From contig CAUBMI010000036.1 of assembly GCA_958436995.1 (NCBI GenBank), positions 1-21,783 of the forward strand: 21,783 bases of DNA, given 5' to 3'. Below are positions 7,515 through 15,109 of this stretch, piece after piece. Source of the stretch: an uncultured Collinsella sp. GTDB taxonomy: Bacteria; Actinomycetota; Coriobacteriia; Coriobacteriales; Coriobacteriaceae. Every line of letters begins with the position of its first letter. Position 1 is the first letter of the stretch. Position numbers and translations under genes: made by a program. Below the pieces are notes generated by a model that was not told where the DNA came from, made no database searches, and was given only the letters and a program-made list of their open reading frames with translations.

Positions 7515-8000
7515 GTGAAGGTCATCATCTATACCGACGGCTCGGCCCGATCAAATCCGGGACGCGGCGGCTACGGCGCCGTGCTCAAATACACCAACCC
7601 CGCCGGCAAGACCTTCACCTCCGAGCTTTCGCGCGGCTATGCCAAGACCACCAACAACCGCATGGAACTCATGGCGGTCATCGTGGCGCTCGAGGCGCTC
7701 AACCGCCCTTGCGAGGTCGAAGTCCATTCCGATTCGCAGTATGTCGTCAACGCCTTTAACAAGCACTGGATCGACGGCTGGAAAAAGCGCGGATGGAAAA
7801 CCGCCAACAAGCAACCCGTCAAGAACCGCGACCTGTGGGAGCGCCTACTCACCGCCAAAAGCAAGCACAAGGTTGATTTCATCTGGGTTAAGGGTCACGC
7901 CGGTCACGAGCTCAACGAGCGCTGCGATGAGCTCGCCACCACGGCGGCCGACGGCAGCAACCTCGATATCGACGCCGGCTTTAACGAGAGCGACCTGTAA
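7515..8000 (+). CDS. rnhA: Ribonuclease HI
   Basis: A 161-residue type 1 RNase H, which cuts the RNA strand of RNA:DNA hybrids, for example primers and R-loops. The four acidic catalytic residues are all visible: D8 (YTDGS), E51 (NNRMEL), D73 (HSDSQYV) and D138 (RCDELA). The KGHAGHELNE loop carries the active-site histidine. Length and motif spacing match the E. coli enzyme closely. Translation is taken from GTG at 7515, five bases after AAAGGA; an upstream ATG at 7464 lies before this site and adds an unrelated N-terminus. A -10-like TACAAT at 7471-7476 precedes it, without a convincing -35. Confidence 0.93.
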   Translation: MKVIIYTDGSARSNPGRGGYGAVLKYTNPAGKTFTSELSRGYAKTTNNRMELMAVIVALEALNRPCEVEVHSDSQYVVNAFNKHWIDGWKKRGWKTANKQPVKNRDLWERLLTAKSKHKVDFIWVKGHAGHELNERCDELATTAADGSNLDIDAGFNESDL

Positions 8001-8073
8001 TAGCGTTTTCGCGCAGCTTTATATCCCCACGCGCTACACTCATCCTGTAGACCAAACAACGCAAGGGGGACGT

Positions 8074-9180
8074 ATGCTGCGCATCGCGACCATCGGCACA
8101 TCCATGATCACCGACGACTTTATCCAAGTCGTCAACGCCAACGACCAAGCCGCGTTTGTGGGCACGCTTTCACGCGATGCCAATCGCGGTGCCGCCTTTA
8201 CCGCCGAGCGCGGTGGCGAGCGAAACTTTACTTCACTCGATGAGCTCGCGGCAGCTGCCGACGTCGACGCCGTCTATATCGGCAGCCCTAACGCACTTCA
8301 CTACGAGCAGGCCCTTGTCTGCATCGCCGGTGGCAAGCACGTCATCGTCGAGAAGCCCTTCTGCGCCACCGAAGCGCAGGCGCTGGAAGTCTTCCGCGCT
8401 GCCGAGGCAGCAGGTGTCGTGGCCCTCGAGGCCATGCGTCCCCTCCACGACCCCGCCTTCCACGCCATCGAGGACGCCCTGGGCGAGATCGCCCCCATCC
8501 GCCGCGCCTCATTGCGCTTTGGCAAATATTCCTCGCGCTACAACGAGATTCTCGCGGGACGCGCCACCAATATCTTCGACTGCAATATGGCATCGGGTTC
8601 CCTCATGGACATTGGCGTCTACACCGTCGAGCCCATGGTCGAGATTTTCGGCATGCCCTCCGGCCTTACGAGCATGGCTACTCTGCTCGACCCCGCCACG
8701 CGACAGCTCACGCACGGCCCCATCGACGGCTGCGGTTCCATCCTCGCCAGCTACGGCGGTGGCCGTATCTCCGTCGAGCTCGCGCACTCCAAAATAACGA
8801 ATGACCTGCTACCCTCGCAGATCGAAGGCGAGCGTGGCACTATCCAGATCGACCATCTGTCCACGCCCCGCAACGTCCGCATCGACTATCGCGGCGATGT
8901 CGTACGCGGCTCGGCGACCGAGGCACCGCGCGAACAGGGCGACAACGGCCGCGTGCTCGACCTGCCCAAATCGAGCAACACTATGGAATACGAACTCACA
9001 GACCTTATCACCGCCATCGGCGGCATCGATAACGTTAAGGAAGAGATTTGGGAAACCCCGGCGGGACGTCACGAACTTGGCCACTACCGCGATGTCACGC
9101 TCGTCTCATTGCGCATCATGGATGCCGTGCGCCAGCAGGCCGGCATTACCTTCCCGTCCGACGCAGGCAAGCAGGCCTAG
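8074..9180 (+). CDS. Gfo/Idh/MocA family NAD(P)-dependent oxidoreductase
   Basis: A 368-residue cytoplasmic dehydrogenase of the Gfo/Idh/MocA family. The N-terminal Rossmann domain opens with LRIATIGTSMITDDF. The family signature VIVEKPFCAT, holding the catalytic-site lysine K94, is near residue 91. The C-terminal alpha/beta domain includes LMDIGVYTVEPM. The substrate is unknown; members oxidise sugars, inositols or diols. The ATG at 8074 follows AAGGGGGA; a longer open frame beginning at 7639 overlaps rnhA and is not real. The acylphosphatase gene starts two bases after its stop, so the two are probably cotranscribed. Confidence 0.88.
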   Translation: MLRIATIGTSMITDDFIQVVNANDQAAFVGTLSRDANRGAAFTAERGGERNFTSLDELAAAADVDAVYIGSPNALHYEQALVCIAGGKHVIVEKPFCATEAQALEVFRAAEAAGVVALEAMRPLHDPAFHAIEDALGEIAPIRRASLRFGKYSSRYNEILAGRATNIFDCNMASGSLMDIGVYTVEPMVEIFGMPSGLTSMATLLDPATRQLTHGPIDGCGSILASYGGGRISVELAHSKITNDLLPSQIEGERGTIQIDHLSTPRNVRIDYRGDVVRGSATEAPREQGDNGRVLDLPKSSNTMEYELTDLITAIGGIDNVKEEIWETPAGRHELGHYRDVTLVSLRIMDAVRQQAGITFPSDAGKQA

Positions 9181-9182
9181 CG

Positions 9183-9593
9183 ATGGGCTTCTTCGATGCG
9201 TTCTTCTCCAGCGTCACCGGCGGCAGTCGAGAGCCTCAAAAACCATCAAACATCGAGCTCGAGTTGCGCCGCAGGCTTACTGTGTTCGCAAGCGACGAGG
9301 CCACTCAAGACACTCCCCTGCGCTATTTCCTGCGCTGGGCGGGGCAAGTCCAGGGCGTTGGTTTTCGCTTTACCAACACCAACCTCGCGCAGACACGCGC
9401 ACTCACCGGCTGGGTGCGCAACATGGAAGACGGCTCGGTCGAGATGGAGATACAGGGAGCTCCGGCAAACATCCTATCTCATCTCGAGGCGCTTCATGCC
9501 TCCTACGAGCGCATGGGAACGCGTTTTCACCTCGTAGAAGCCCAGGCCCAAGCCCCACTTGCCAATGAAGACAGTTTCATTCCTCGTTATTAG
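9183..9593 (+). CDS. Acylphosphatase with N-terminal extension
   Basis: Acylphosphatases hydrolyse the carboxyl-phosphate bond of acylphosphates. The domain occupies about residues 46-136 of 136 and shows both signatures: GQVQGVGFRFTN with catalytic R62, and GWVRNMEDGSVEMEIQG with catalytic N80. Family members are usually about 90 residues; here some 45 extra residues precede the domain, starting MGFFDAFFSS. The ATG lies two bases after the oxidoreductase stop and has only a weak ribosome binding site, so it is probably read by translational coupling. A later internal start cannot be excluded, because the extension has no recognised domain. Confidence 0.85.
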   Translation: MGFFDAFFSSVTGGSREPQKPSNIELELRRRLTVFASDEATQDTPLRYFLRWAGQVQGVGFRFTNTNLAQTRALTGWVRNMEDGSVEMEIQGAPANILSHLEALHASYERMGTRFHLVEAQAQAPLANEDSFIPRY

Positions 9594-9618
9594 TATTGTG
9601 TGCTAAATACGGTATCAT
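9588..9618 (+). promoter_or_regulatory. Possible perR promoter and autoregulatory site
   Basis: An imperfect dyad, ATTAGTA / TGCTAAAT (9589-9608), overlaps the acylphosphatase stop. It is followed by a -10-like TATCAT (9613-9618). Fur-family repressors often bind AT-rich dyads at their own promoters. The match is weak and no convincing -35 box is seen. Confidence 0.3.
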
Positions 9619-9654
9619 TTACCTACGGCCGTTGATAGAAAAGAGGCGAGGCGC

Positions 9655-10035
9655 ATGGCGGTGCAAAGAAGGAATACCAGGCAGCGAAAGCTGGTTCTTG
9701 ACGCCGTGCGCCAAAGCTACAACCATCCCACCGCCGACGAAATCTACAACGTCGTGCGCGCACAGGATGACAAAATCAGCCGCGGCACGGTCTACCGCAA
9801 TCTCAACCTCCTGGCCGATGCCGGAGAGATCCTCTCCATCAAGACACCAGGCGGCAGCCGCTTCGATCGCACGATCGAGCCGCATGCGCATATCATCTGC
9901 ACCTCGTGCAGCCGCGTCATCGACGTACCGCTCCCCTTCGATGCCCAGCTCGACGCCAAGGCGTCCGAGCAAATCGGATGGAGCGTCAGCTCGCACTACA
10001 CCATCTTTGAGGGACTCTGCCCCGACTGCCAGTAG
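9655..10035 (+). CDS. perR: Fur-family repressor, PerR-like
   Basis: A 126-residue metal-dependent repressor. The winged-helix domain includes HPTADEIYNVV and SRGTVYRNLNLLADAG. The structural zinc site is complete: C82/C85 and C122/C125. The regulatory metal site matches PerR: H24, D71 in RFDRT, H77 and H79 in PHAHIIC, and D90. In Bacillus PerR the Asp at the RFD position supports iron-based peroxide sensing, where Fur has Glu. A PerR role, controlling oxidative-stress genes in an anaerobe, is therefore favoured over iron or zinc sensing. ATG at 9655 follows AGAGGCGAGG. It is convergent with the HAD gene. Confidence 0.82.
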   Translation: MAVQRRNTRQRKLVLDAVRQSYNHPTADEIYNVVRAQDDKISRGTVYRNLNLLADAGEILSIKTPGGSRFDRTIEPHAHIICTSCSRVIDVPLPFDAQLDAKASEQIGWSVSSHYTIFEGLCPDCQ

Positions 10036-10037
10036 CC

Positions 10038-10108
10038 TTTGGGACATGCCTGCAAATCTACTTGCCCATCCGCTACAGCAAACAGTACATTTCTAGGCAT
10101 GTCCCAAA
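10038..10108. repeat. 14-bp perfect inverted repeat with 43-base loop
   Basis: TTTGGGACATGCCT (10038-10051) and AGGCATGTCCCAAA (10095-10108) are exact inverted copies. The element fills the gap between perR (stop at 10035) and the converging HAD gene (stop at 10112). No U-run follows on either strand, so it is not a classical terminator, though it may act as a bidirectional RNA 3' end. It shares GGGACAT with the repeat before nrdG. Confidence 0.75.
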
Positions 10109-10111
10109 TAT

Positions 10112-10909
10112 CTACTCGGCGAGCAGGCGACGCAGCTCCTCTTCGACCGTGCGTACGTAACGGACGCGGTCGTTGATGCCACGCATAGAGGGATTGCAGC
10201 TCTCCATTAGATAGGGATGGCCCACTACGTTGAGCATGTCGCGGTCGTTTTCGTTATCGCCAAACGCCATCATCTCATCGGGCGAAATTCCCAGGGCACG
10301 ACCGTAATCGGCAAGCGCGGAACCCTTACCCGAATCAAAGCCGATAAAGTCCGTCCACTCGGTTCCCGACGTCATCACGTCGACACGGTCGCTAAAGTGG
10401 CGCTCGAAATACTCCAGCGCCGCCGGCTGCTCTGCCTCGGGCGTCTGGAAGGCAATCTTAATGACGTCCTCGTCGATGTCCTCGGGACGGTCGACCACCG
10501 CCACATCGCAGTGGACCTCATAACGCAGGTGTTCAACAAACGCGTCGTTGCCGCTCATGGTGTAGAGGCGCCCCTCGCACGAAAGGGTCACGTCGGCATG
10601 GGGATACGCAACCACGGCATTCGCGATATCCATAGCAAGGCAACGCTCCATGGAACGCTTGACAACGGCACGCCCCTCGCTCATCACCAGGGCTCCGTTT
10701 TCGCATACGTAGGCGAGCTCATCGGCCACCGGGGCAAACAGGTAGCGCAAGCTCGCATATTGACGGCCGCTCGCCGGCATAAACACGATACCGCGACGAT
10801 GCAGCTCATCGATAAGCTCAAAGGCCTCGGAACGCGGCTCGCGCTCCCCCGGATGCAGCAACGTGCCGTCCAAATCGCATGCAATCAGCTTGATTCCCTC
10901 AAGACCCAT
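10112..10909 (-). CDS. HAD-superfamily hydrolase, Cof type
   Basis: A 265-residue phosphatase of the Cof-like (IIB) HAD branch, whose members dephosphorylate sugar phosphates and related small molecules. Motif I is CDLDGTLL with nucleophile D12 and acid/base D14. Motif II lies around PASGRQYASL. K195 is motif III, and GDNENDRDML near 217-226 is motif IV, binding Mg2+. ATG at 10909 follows GGGGGAAA; a longer frame from 10942 has no ribosome binding site. It is the last gene of the FKBP - ureE - HAD series, separated from ureE by an 85-base gap with a long hairpin. The substrate is unknown. Confidence 0.87.
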   Translation of the reverse strand: MGLEGIKLIACDLDGTLLHPGEREPRSEAFELIDELHRRGIVFMPASGRQYASLRYLFAPVADELAYVCENGALVMSEGRAVVKRSMERCLAMDIANAVVAYPHADVTLSCEGRLYTMSGNDAFVEHLRYEVHCDVAVVDRPEDIDEDVIKIAFQTPEAEQPAALEYFERHFSDRVDVMTSGTEWTDFIGFDSGKGSALADYGRALGISPDEMMAFGDNENDRDMLNVVGHPYLMESCNPSMRGINDRVRYVRTVEEELRRLLAE

Positions 10910-10938
10910 ATGCTTTCCCCCAAAGCCTCTTATCAACA

Positions 10939-10982
10939 GCAAGACGGACTTTGATCGGTCACCCCCTCAAAGCCCGTCTTGC
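10939..10982 (-). repeat. 15-bp intercistronic hairpin between ureE-like and HAD genes
   Basis: Plus-strand arms are GCAAGACGGACTTTG (10939-10953) and CAAAGCCCGTCTTGC (10968-10982), with a 14-base loop. As minus-strand RNA the single mismatch becomes a G-U pair, so the stem is complete in the direction of transcription. No U-run follows, and the HAD ribosome binding site comes soon after. This suggests an RNA-processing or stability element rather than a terminator. Confidence 0.65.
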
Positions 10983-10994
10983 GCATACGCGCAC

Positions 10995-11573
10995 TTAGCC
11001 GCGCGTCTTTTTTACGATGGCAAAGTCGGGAGCTATGCTCACGACGACCTCCGCCGCACTCGACGCAAAGCGCCGGTCCGCATCGAGTTCACGGGTAACC
11101 ACCGAGAGTCGAACGCCCTCGACGCCCCGGAGCATGCGGCCCAAAACAGGCTGCACCGGTGTATACATGCGCACGGTATGCTCGTCCGAATCGCCTCGGA
11201 AAAGCGGCGCATGCATATTGCCGATCTCCCAGCACGCATGCGCGAGCGCAATCGGGTCCATGCGGTCAACTTCGACCAAATAAACCTCGGCGCTGCGCAG
11301 GCGCACGACAACCGCCACGGGCACCACGCCCGAACGGTCGACGGCGAGCACGTCGCCGTCGACAAGACGACCGCCGTCGGCAGTATCCAGCCGAACATCG
11401 ACCGTGCGCCCCAGCTCCGTCACGCCCACAAACGCGCATACATCAGCCTGGTCCCAATCGAGCAGCAGCTCGTCAACTTCAAAGACGCCGCCCAGCTTCC
11501 GGCGAAGCAGGAGTTCATAGGACGGATCGTTGAGATTTCCCAAGCATGTCGTCGAAACCAAGCGCTCAGGCAT
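10995..11573 (-). CDS. UreE-like nickel metallochaperone
   Basis: A 192-residue protein resembling urease accessory protein UreE, a dimeric nickel carrier. Recognisable are the N-terminal domain ending DGDVLAVDRSGVVPVAV, then the metal-binding domain with DPIALAHACWEIGNMHAPLF. There H121 corresponds to the conserved Ni-binding His of the usual GNRHxP motif. QPVLGRMLRGV, equivalent to the family's DHVLxxML helix, follows. It lacks the His-rich tail of many UreEs and is somewhat longer than usual at both ends. No urease genes occur in the window. ATG lies three bases after the stop of the FKBP gene, with GAGGG overlapping that stop, so translation is coupled. Confidence 0.72.
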   Translation of the reverse strand: MPERLVSTTCLGNLNDPSYELLLRRKLGGVFEVDELLLDWDQADVCAFVGVTELGRTVDVRLDTADGGRLVDGDVLAVDRSGVVPVAVVVRLRSAEVYLVEVDRMDPIALAHACWEIGNMHAPLFRGDSDEHTVRMYTPVQPVLGRMLRGVEGVRLSVVTRELDADRRFASSAAEVVVSIAPDFAIVKKTRG

Positions 11574-11576
11574 ACT

Positions 11577-12005
11577 CTAACCCTCGACCTCAACAAGCTC
11601 GATATCAAAGTTGAGGTCCTTGCCGGCCAGCTCGTGGTTGGCGTCGAGTGTCACAGCCTCGGGCGTTACGTCGATGACCACGGCGGGAACGGGCATACCG
11701 CTCGGCGTGGACAGGAAAAGCTTCATGCCCTTCTCGATCTGCTCGATGTTTGGAACCTGTTCGGCCGGGAAGGTCAGAACCATCTCGGGATTGTGCTCGC
11801 CGTAGGCATCGGCAGCAGGAATGTGCACGGTCTTCTTCTCGCCCACCTGCATGTCGACAACAGCGGCGTCGAAGCCCTTGATCATCTGACCGGCGCCGCA
11901 GGTGAACTCCAGCGGCTCGCCGCGATCGTAGGAGCTATCGAACTGCGTGCCGTCATCGAGCGTGCCGCGATAATGGGTCTTGACCTTCTTGCCCTGGTTG
12001 GACAT
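11577..12005 (-). CDS. SlyD-like FKBP-type peptidyl-prolyl isomerase
   Basis: A 142-residue prolyl isomerase and chaperone of the SlyD branch of the FKBP family. The FKBP core is split as expected: KVKTHYRGTLDDGTQFDSS and GQMIKGFDAAVVDMQVGEK at the N-terminal side. The inserted chaperone flap follows (about residues 65-120, beginning near AYGEHNPEMV). The returning strand is DANHELAGKDLNFDIELVEV. The His/Cys-rich metal-binding tail of E. coli SlyD is missing; the protein ends VEVEG. ATG at 12005 follows GGAGG by five bases. A ten-residue longer start at 12035 is rejected for that reason. It is first in a coupled pair with ureE. Confidence 0.9.
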   Translation of the reverse strand: MSNQGKKVKTHYRGTLDDGTQFDSSYDRGEPLEFTCGAGQMIKGFDAAVVDMQVGEKKTVHIPAADAYGEHNPEMVLTFPAEQVPNIEQIEKGMKLFLSTPSGMPVPAVVIDVTPEAVTLDANHELAGKDLNFDIELVEVEG

Positions 12006-12125
12006 GGTAACCTCCGTGATAAGGGCGGCGCACAACGCGGGCCGCCGTGAACATATGGCGCTAACTATACCCTAGTCATACAATTCAATGACAGTTTGCA
12101 AAGAAACGCTGCAACCGGAGGAACC

Positions 12126-13139
12126 ATGGCATATCCCGTATTTGACCTACACTGCGACACTGCCGACCGAATCGGCTGGGCCACGCTCGATCTCGACCTG
12201 CGCTTTACCGCCGGCACCGACGGTTATTTCCCCGGCGACGAAACGCATCCGCAAGATTTCGACCTCATCGAGGGTAACGCCTGTGCCATCTCGCTCGCAA
12301 AGATCGGCAACACGCCGTGGGCACAGTGCTTCGCCACGTTTGTCCCCGACGAGATTCCCACCGCCCACGCCGCGCGCTTCCAGGCGCAGATCATGGCGCA
12401 TATGAGCGGCCAGGCAATGCTCAACCACGACCGTATGGTCAACGTGCGCAGCGCCGCAGACATTCGCCCCGCGCTCAAGGACGGCAAGGTCGCTTGCATC
12501 CACACCATCGAAAACGCCACGTTCTTTGCCGAGGACCCCGCGCTGATCGAGGTGCTCAAGAGCCTGGGCGTGCTTATGTCGTCACTCAGCTGGAACGCGC
12601 AGGGACCGCTCGCGAGCGGCCACGACACCCACGCCGGCCTCACCGCCGCCGGCATCGAGGCGCTTACGCAGATGGAGCACGCCGGCATGGTGCTCGACGT
12701 CTCCCACCTCAACGATGAGTGCTTTGACGAGGTCGCCGCCCGCGCCACGCGTCCCTTCGTCGCCAGCCACTCCAACTCCCGTGCGGTTTGCGGCGCCAAA
12801 CGCAACCTTACCGACGACCAGTTCCGCACCATTCGCGACATGGGTGGCATCGTCGGCCTCAACTACTGCAGCGAGTTCCTTTCCAACGACGCAACCGACA
12901 AGACCGCCGCAGACGTCACCTTCGACCAGCTGGCGGCGCATATCGAGCACTGGCTCGACCTGGGCGGCGAGGACGTCATCGCGCTCGGCGGCGACTGGGA
13001 CGGCGCCACGGTGCCCGCTTTCCTCTCCGATGCCAGCAAGATGCCCGAGTTCCAGAACATGCTCTCCAAGCATTTTGGCAAGACCGTGATGCAAAAGCTC
13101 TGCAGCGACAACGCGCTTTCCTTCTTCGAGCGTTATTAA
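12126..13139 (+). CDS. Membrane dipeptidase family (M19) peptidase
   Basis: A 337-residue zinc dipeptidase of the renal dipeptidase family, which cleaves dipeptides. The metal-binding pattern is complete: H9 and D11 in FDLHCDT, the bridging E129 in HTIENATFF, H194 in DVSHLND and H215 in ASHSNSRAVC. The late GGDWDG (D290) is also present. No signal peptide is seen, so it is probably cytoplasmic, as in other bacterial members. ATG at 12126 has GGAGG four bases upstream; the in-frame ATG at 12096 lies before this site and is rejected. A -10-like TACAAT sits at 12079-12084. A GC-rich hairpin follows the stop. Confidence 0.92.
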   Translation: MAYPVFDLHCDTADRIGWATLDLDLRFTAGTDGYFPGDETHPQDFDLIEGNACAISLAKIGNTPWAQCFATFVPDEIPTAHAARFQAQIMAHMSGQAMLNHDRMVNVRSAADIRPALKDGKVACIHTIENATFFAEDPALIEVLKSLGVLMSSLSWNAQGPLASGHDTHAGLTAAGIEALTQMEHAGMVLDVSHLNDECFDEVAARATRPFVASHSNSRAVCGAKRNLTDDQFRTIRDMGGIVGLNYCSEFLSNDATDKTAADVTFDQLAAHIEHWLDLGGEDVIALGGDWDGATVPAFLSDASKMPEFQNMLSKHFGKTVMQKLCSDNALSFFERY

Positions 13140-13154
13140 TTTCACATCCCTTGA

Positions 13155-13192
13155 GCGGGCCGGCATGCCGAACGGTCGACATGCCGGCCCGT
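13155..13192 (+). terminator. GC-rich hairpin after the dipeptidase
   Basis: CGGGCCGGCATG (13156-13167) and CATGCCGGCCCG (13180-13191) form a perfect 12-bp stem, extended by one G-U pair, with a 12-base loop. No T-run follows, so termination may be partial, and the next plus-strand gene starts 22 bases later. Confidence 0.6.
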
Positions 13193-13213
13193 CCCCGATC
13201 TGAAGGACCGCTT

Positions 13214-13990
13214 TTGACGCAGCAGTTTACGATTTCCGCATCCCGACCGGATGAGACGACCATCCCCGTCGTCGTTACCAAAAAGCGCGTCAAGAACTTC
13301 AACCTACGCATCACATCGAGCGGCGAGGTCCACGCCAGCGCACCGATCGGCGCCAGCCGCGAGCGTATCGAAGCGTTTGTGAAGCGCAACAGCGCCTGGA
13401 TTATCAGCCGACTTGCCCAGCGCGAGCAACGTCAGGCGACGGCACGAGAGCCGCTCAGTCCCTCGTCCATCATTGCACTTTGGGGCAAGCCCATCACGGT
13501 ACAGGATGCACTCGATCACAACTTTGCATCCCCCGCACCGCGACCCAAACAGGCCACCTTCGCAAGTTTTATGGGTACCGATGAATCGGACGAAGGCCCG
13601 CAGGCCAAGCGGCACGCAATCCTCGACGGCCTAACGTCCGACGAGCTCCAAGCCCACATCGACCAGCTCTACGCGTCCGAGGTCACCGCAGCGCTACGCG
13701 ACGTCGTGCACGCGTACGAAATCGCAATGGGCGTCACCGTGGCCCGCGTCTCCGTGCGCAGCATGAAAACGCGCTGGGGATCATGCACGCCCAAGACCGG
13801 CGCCATTCGCATCGCACGCGAACTTGCCGCCTATCCCATCGAATGCCTCGACATGGTTGTCGCCCACGAGCTCGTCCACTTGCTCGAGCCAAGCCACAAT
13901 CAGCGATTCCACGCCCTGCTCGACACGTACTGTCCCAACAATAAAGCTCTGTCGCAGCGGCTCAAGCAGCCACCCATAGAGTCGTATTAG
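13214..13990 (+). CDS. YgjP/DUF45-type zinc metallopeptidase
   Basis: A 258-residue protein of the YgjP-like (PF01863) family, predicted cytoplasmic zinc metallopeptidases of unknown substrate. The C-terminal catalytic region is clear: MKTRWGSCTPKTGAIRIAREL, then AHELVHLLEPSHNQRFHALL with the HExxH residues H218, E219 and H222 and third ligand H228. Residues 110-150 form a family-atypical charged insert. The start is TTG at 13214, with AAGGA six bases upstream. An in-frame ATG at 13181 lies inside the dipeptidase terminator hairpin and is less likely. Its stop is only six bases from the stop of convergent folB. Confidence 0.82.
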   Translation: MTQQFTISASRPDETTIPVVVTKKRVKNFNLRITSSGEVHASAPIGASRERIEAFVKRNSAWIISRLAQREQRQATAREPLSPSSIIALWGKPITVQDALDHNFASPAPRPKQATFASFMGTDESDEGPQAKRHAILDGLTSDELQAHIDQLYASEVTAALRDVVHAYEIAMGVTVARVSVRSMKTRWGSCTPKTGAIRIARELAAYPIECLDMVVAHELVHLLEPSHNQRFHALLDTYCPNNKALSQRLKQPPIESY

Positions 13991-13996
13991 AACCGG

Positions 13997-14482
13997 TTAG
14001 CGCACGCGCTCGATCTCGACGCCGCAGCTTGCCAGGGGCAGGCCAACAGGAGCCCACGGCTTATCGAGCTTTATGCGCACACCAAGCAGCGAGGGATAAC
14101 GGCGCAGCAGCATCTGGGCTGTCCCCTCGGCTGCCGCCTCGATGAGCTTAAACGTATGCTCGCGCAGATAGCCATCGACATCGTGGCACACCGAGCCGTA
14201 GTCAATCGAGGCATCCAGGTTATCGTGCTCCCCCGCCGCGCGCAGGTCGGCATAGAGCACCAGAGAAACGATGAACTTCTGACCCAGCGCATTCTCCTCG
14301 GGATACACGCCATGGTTGGCAAAAACCTCAAGGCCGTCAATGACAATGCGATCGGCATGGCGCAGATCGTCATAGCTCACGTGAGGCACCGCCGTTGCGG
14401 TGGATATTTCGCCCCTTCCACGGCGGGCGAGCTCAGCACCTTCAGTCTTGGTTGCATTCTCGGGCAGTTTCTTGTTACTCAA
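13997..14482 (-). CDS. folB: Dihydroneopterin aldolase
   Basis: Converts 7,8-dihydroneopterin to 6-hydroxymethyl-dihydropterin and glycolaldehyde in folate synthesis. The domain runs from about residue 44: DRIVIDGLEVFANHGVYPEE, which includes the conserved Glu pair, then ALGQKFIVSLVLYADL, DYGSVCHDV and RIKLDKPWAPV with the active-site lysine K141. The family is normally about 120 residues; here some 43 polar residues precede it. The start taken is TTG at 14482 because AAGGAG lies nine bases upstream. An internal GTG closer to the domain is possible but lacks a similar site. It is the last gene of the folE - HD - folB set. Confidence 0.88.
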   Translation of the reverse strand: MSNKKLPENATKTEGAELARRGRGEISTATAVPHVSYDDLRHADRIVIDGLEVFANHGVYPEENALGQKFIVSLVLYADLRAAGEHDNLDASIDYGSVCHDVDGYLREHTFKLIEAAAEGTAQMLLRRYPSLLGVRIKLDKPWAPVGLPLASCGVEIERVR

Positions 14483-14525
14483 CGCGATCGTCTCCTTCGT
14501 TTAGAACCCCGACCGCGCAAACTAA

Positions 14526-15107
14526 CTACACGCGAATCGACAGGTTCTTTTTATCATCGCTCCAGTTGCAAGCGTTGCGCGCGGGACATGCAAAGCAGGC
14601 ACGCGACGCTTTGTCGGCTGCATAGAGCAGACGCTCAAGCGGTTGGCTGTTCACGCGCAGCTTTCGATGGCCCAGAATGGCCGTCTTAATGGCTGCGGCA
14701 TCGGCCGGCTCAAACGCCATGTCATCGGGCATGCCGCCGAGAATCGCATCAGCGACGCGTTCGCTTGCAACATCATGGGATATACCCGATTCATACTGTT
14801 CATCTTTGCCGATATCGTGAAGAAGTGCCGTGGCGTAGATGACCTCGCGGTCAAATTCGAGCTGCTCCTCGAGATTCTTGATCCACATAATGCGAGCGAC
14901 ATCGAGCAGATGGTCAATACCGTGGCGGCAGAAGATACGCCCCGATTCCAACTGTACGATGTTACCCAGGTGCCGCCGGAACAGCCCGTTGGCACAAATG
15001 TAATCAATGCGAGGCATGGCACCAAAGGGGGCCAGGCCCGAAGCCATAAAGCCGCGACGCGACGTCCCCTCATCGGTCTTCGATGTAAAGTCGTTGACGA
15101 CTCTCAT
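14526..15107 (-). CDS. HD-domain phosphohydrolase with C-terminal Cys cluster
   Basis: A 193-residue protein with a complete HD signature: H62 in CRHGIDH, H97-D98 in ALLHDIGK, H111-D112, and D165 in YAADKASR. HD proteins are metal-dependent phosphohydrolases acting on nucleotides and similar substrates. The C-terminus carries three cysteines, C171, C174 and C180 (ACFACPARNAC), followed by a Trp and basic residues, which suggests a bound metal. ATG lies two bases after the folE stop, so translation is coupled to FolE; folB follows after 43 bases. A role on dihydroneopterin triphosphate or monophosphate is suggested by this position but not proven. Confidence 0.82.
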   Translation of the reverse strand: MRVVNDFTSKTDEGTSRRGFMASGLAPFGAMPRIDYICANGLFRRHLGNIVQLESGRIFCRHGIDHLLDVARIMWIKNLEEQLEFDREVIYATALLHDIGKDEQYESGISHDVASERVADAILGGMPDDMAFEPADAAAIKTAILGHRKLRVNSQPLERLLYAADKASRACFACPARNACNWSDDKKNLSIRV

Positions 15108-15109
15108 GG

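Noticed and set aside
10863..12050. 395-codon plus-strand frame across ureE-like and FKBP genes
   Set aside because: It spans two well-supported minus-strand genes and their junction; composition is that of an antisense frame.
13181..13213. ATG at 13181 as start of the YgjP-like peptidase
   Set aside because: It lies in the right arm of the dipeptidase hairpin and has no ribosome site; TTG at 13214 has AAGGA at good spacing.
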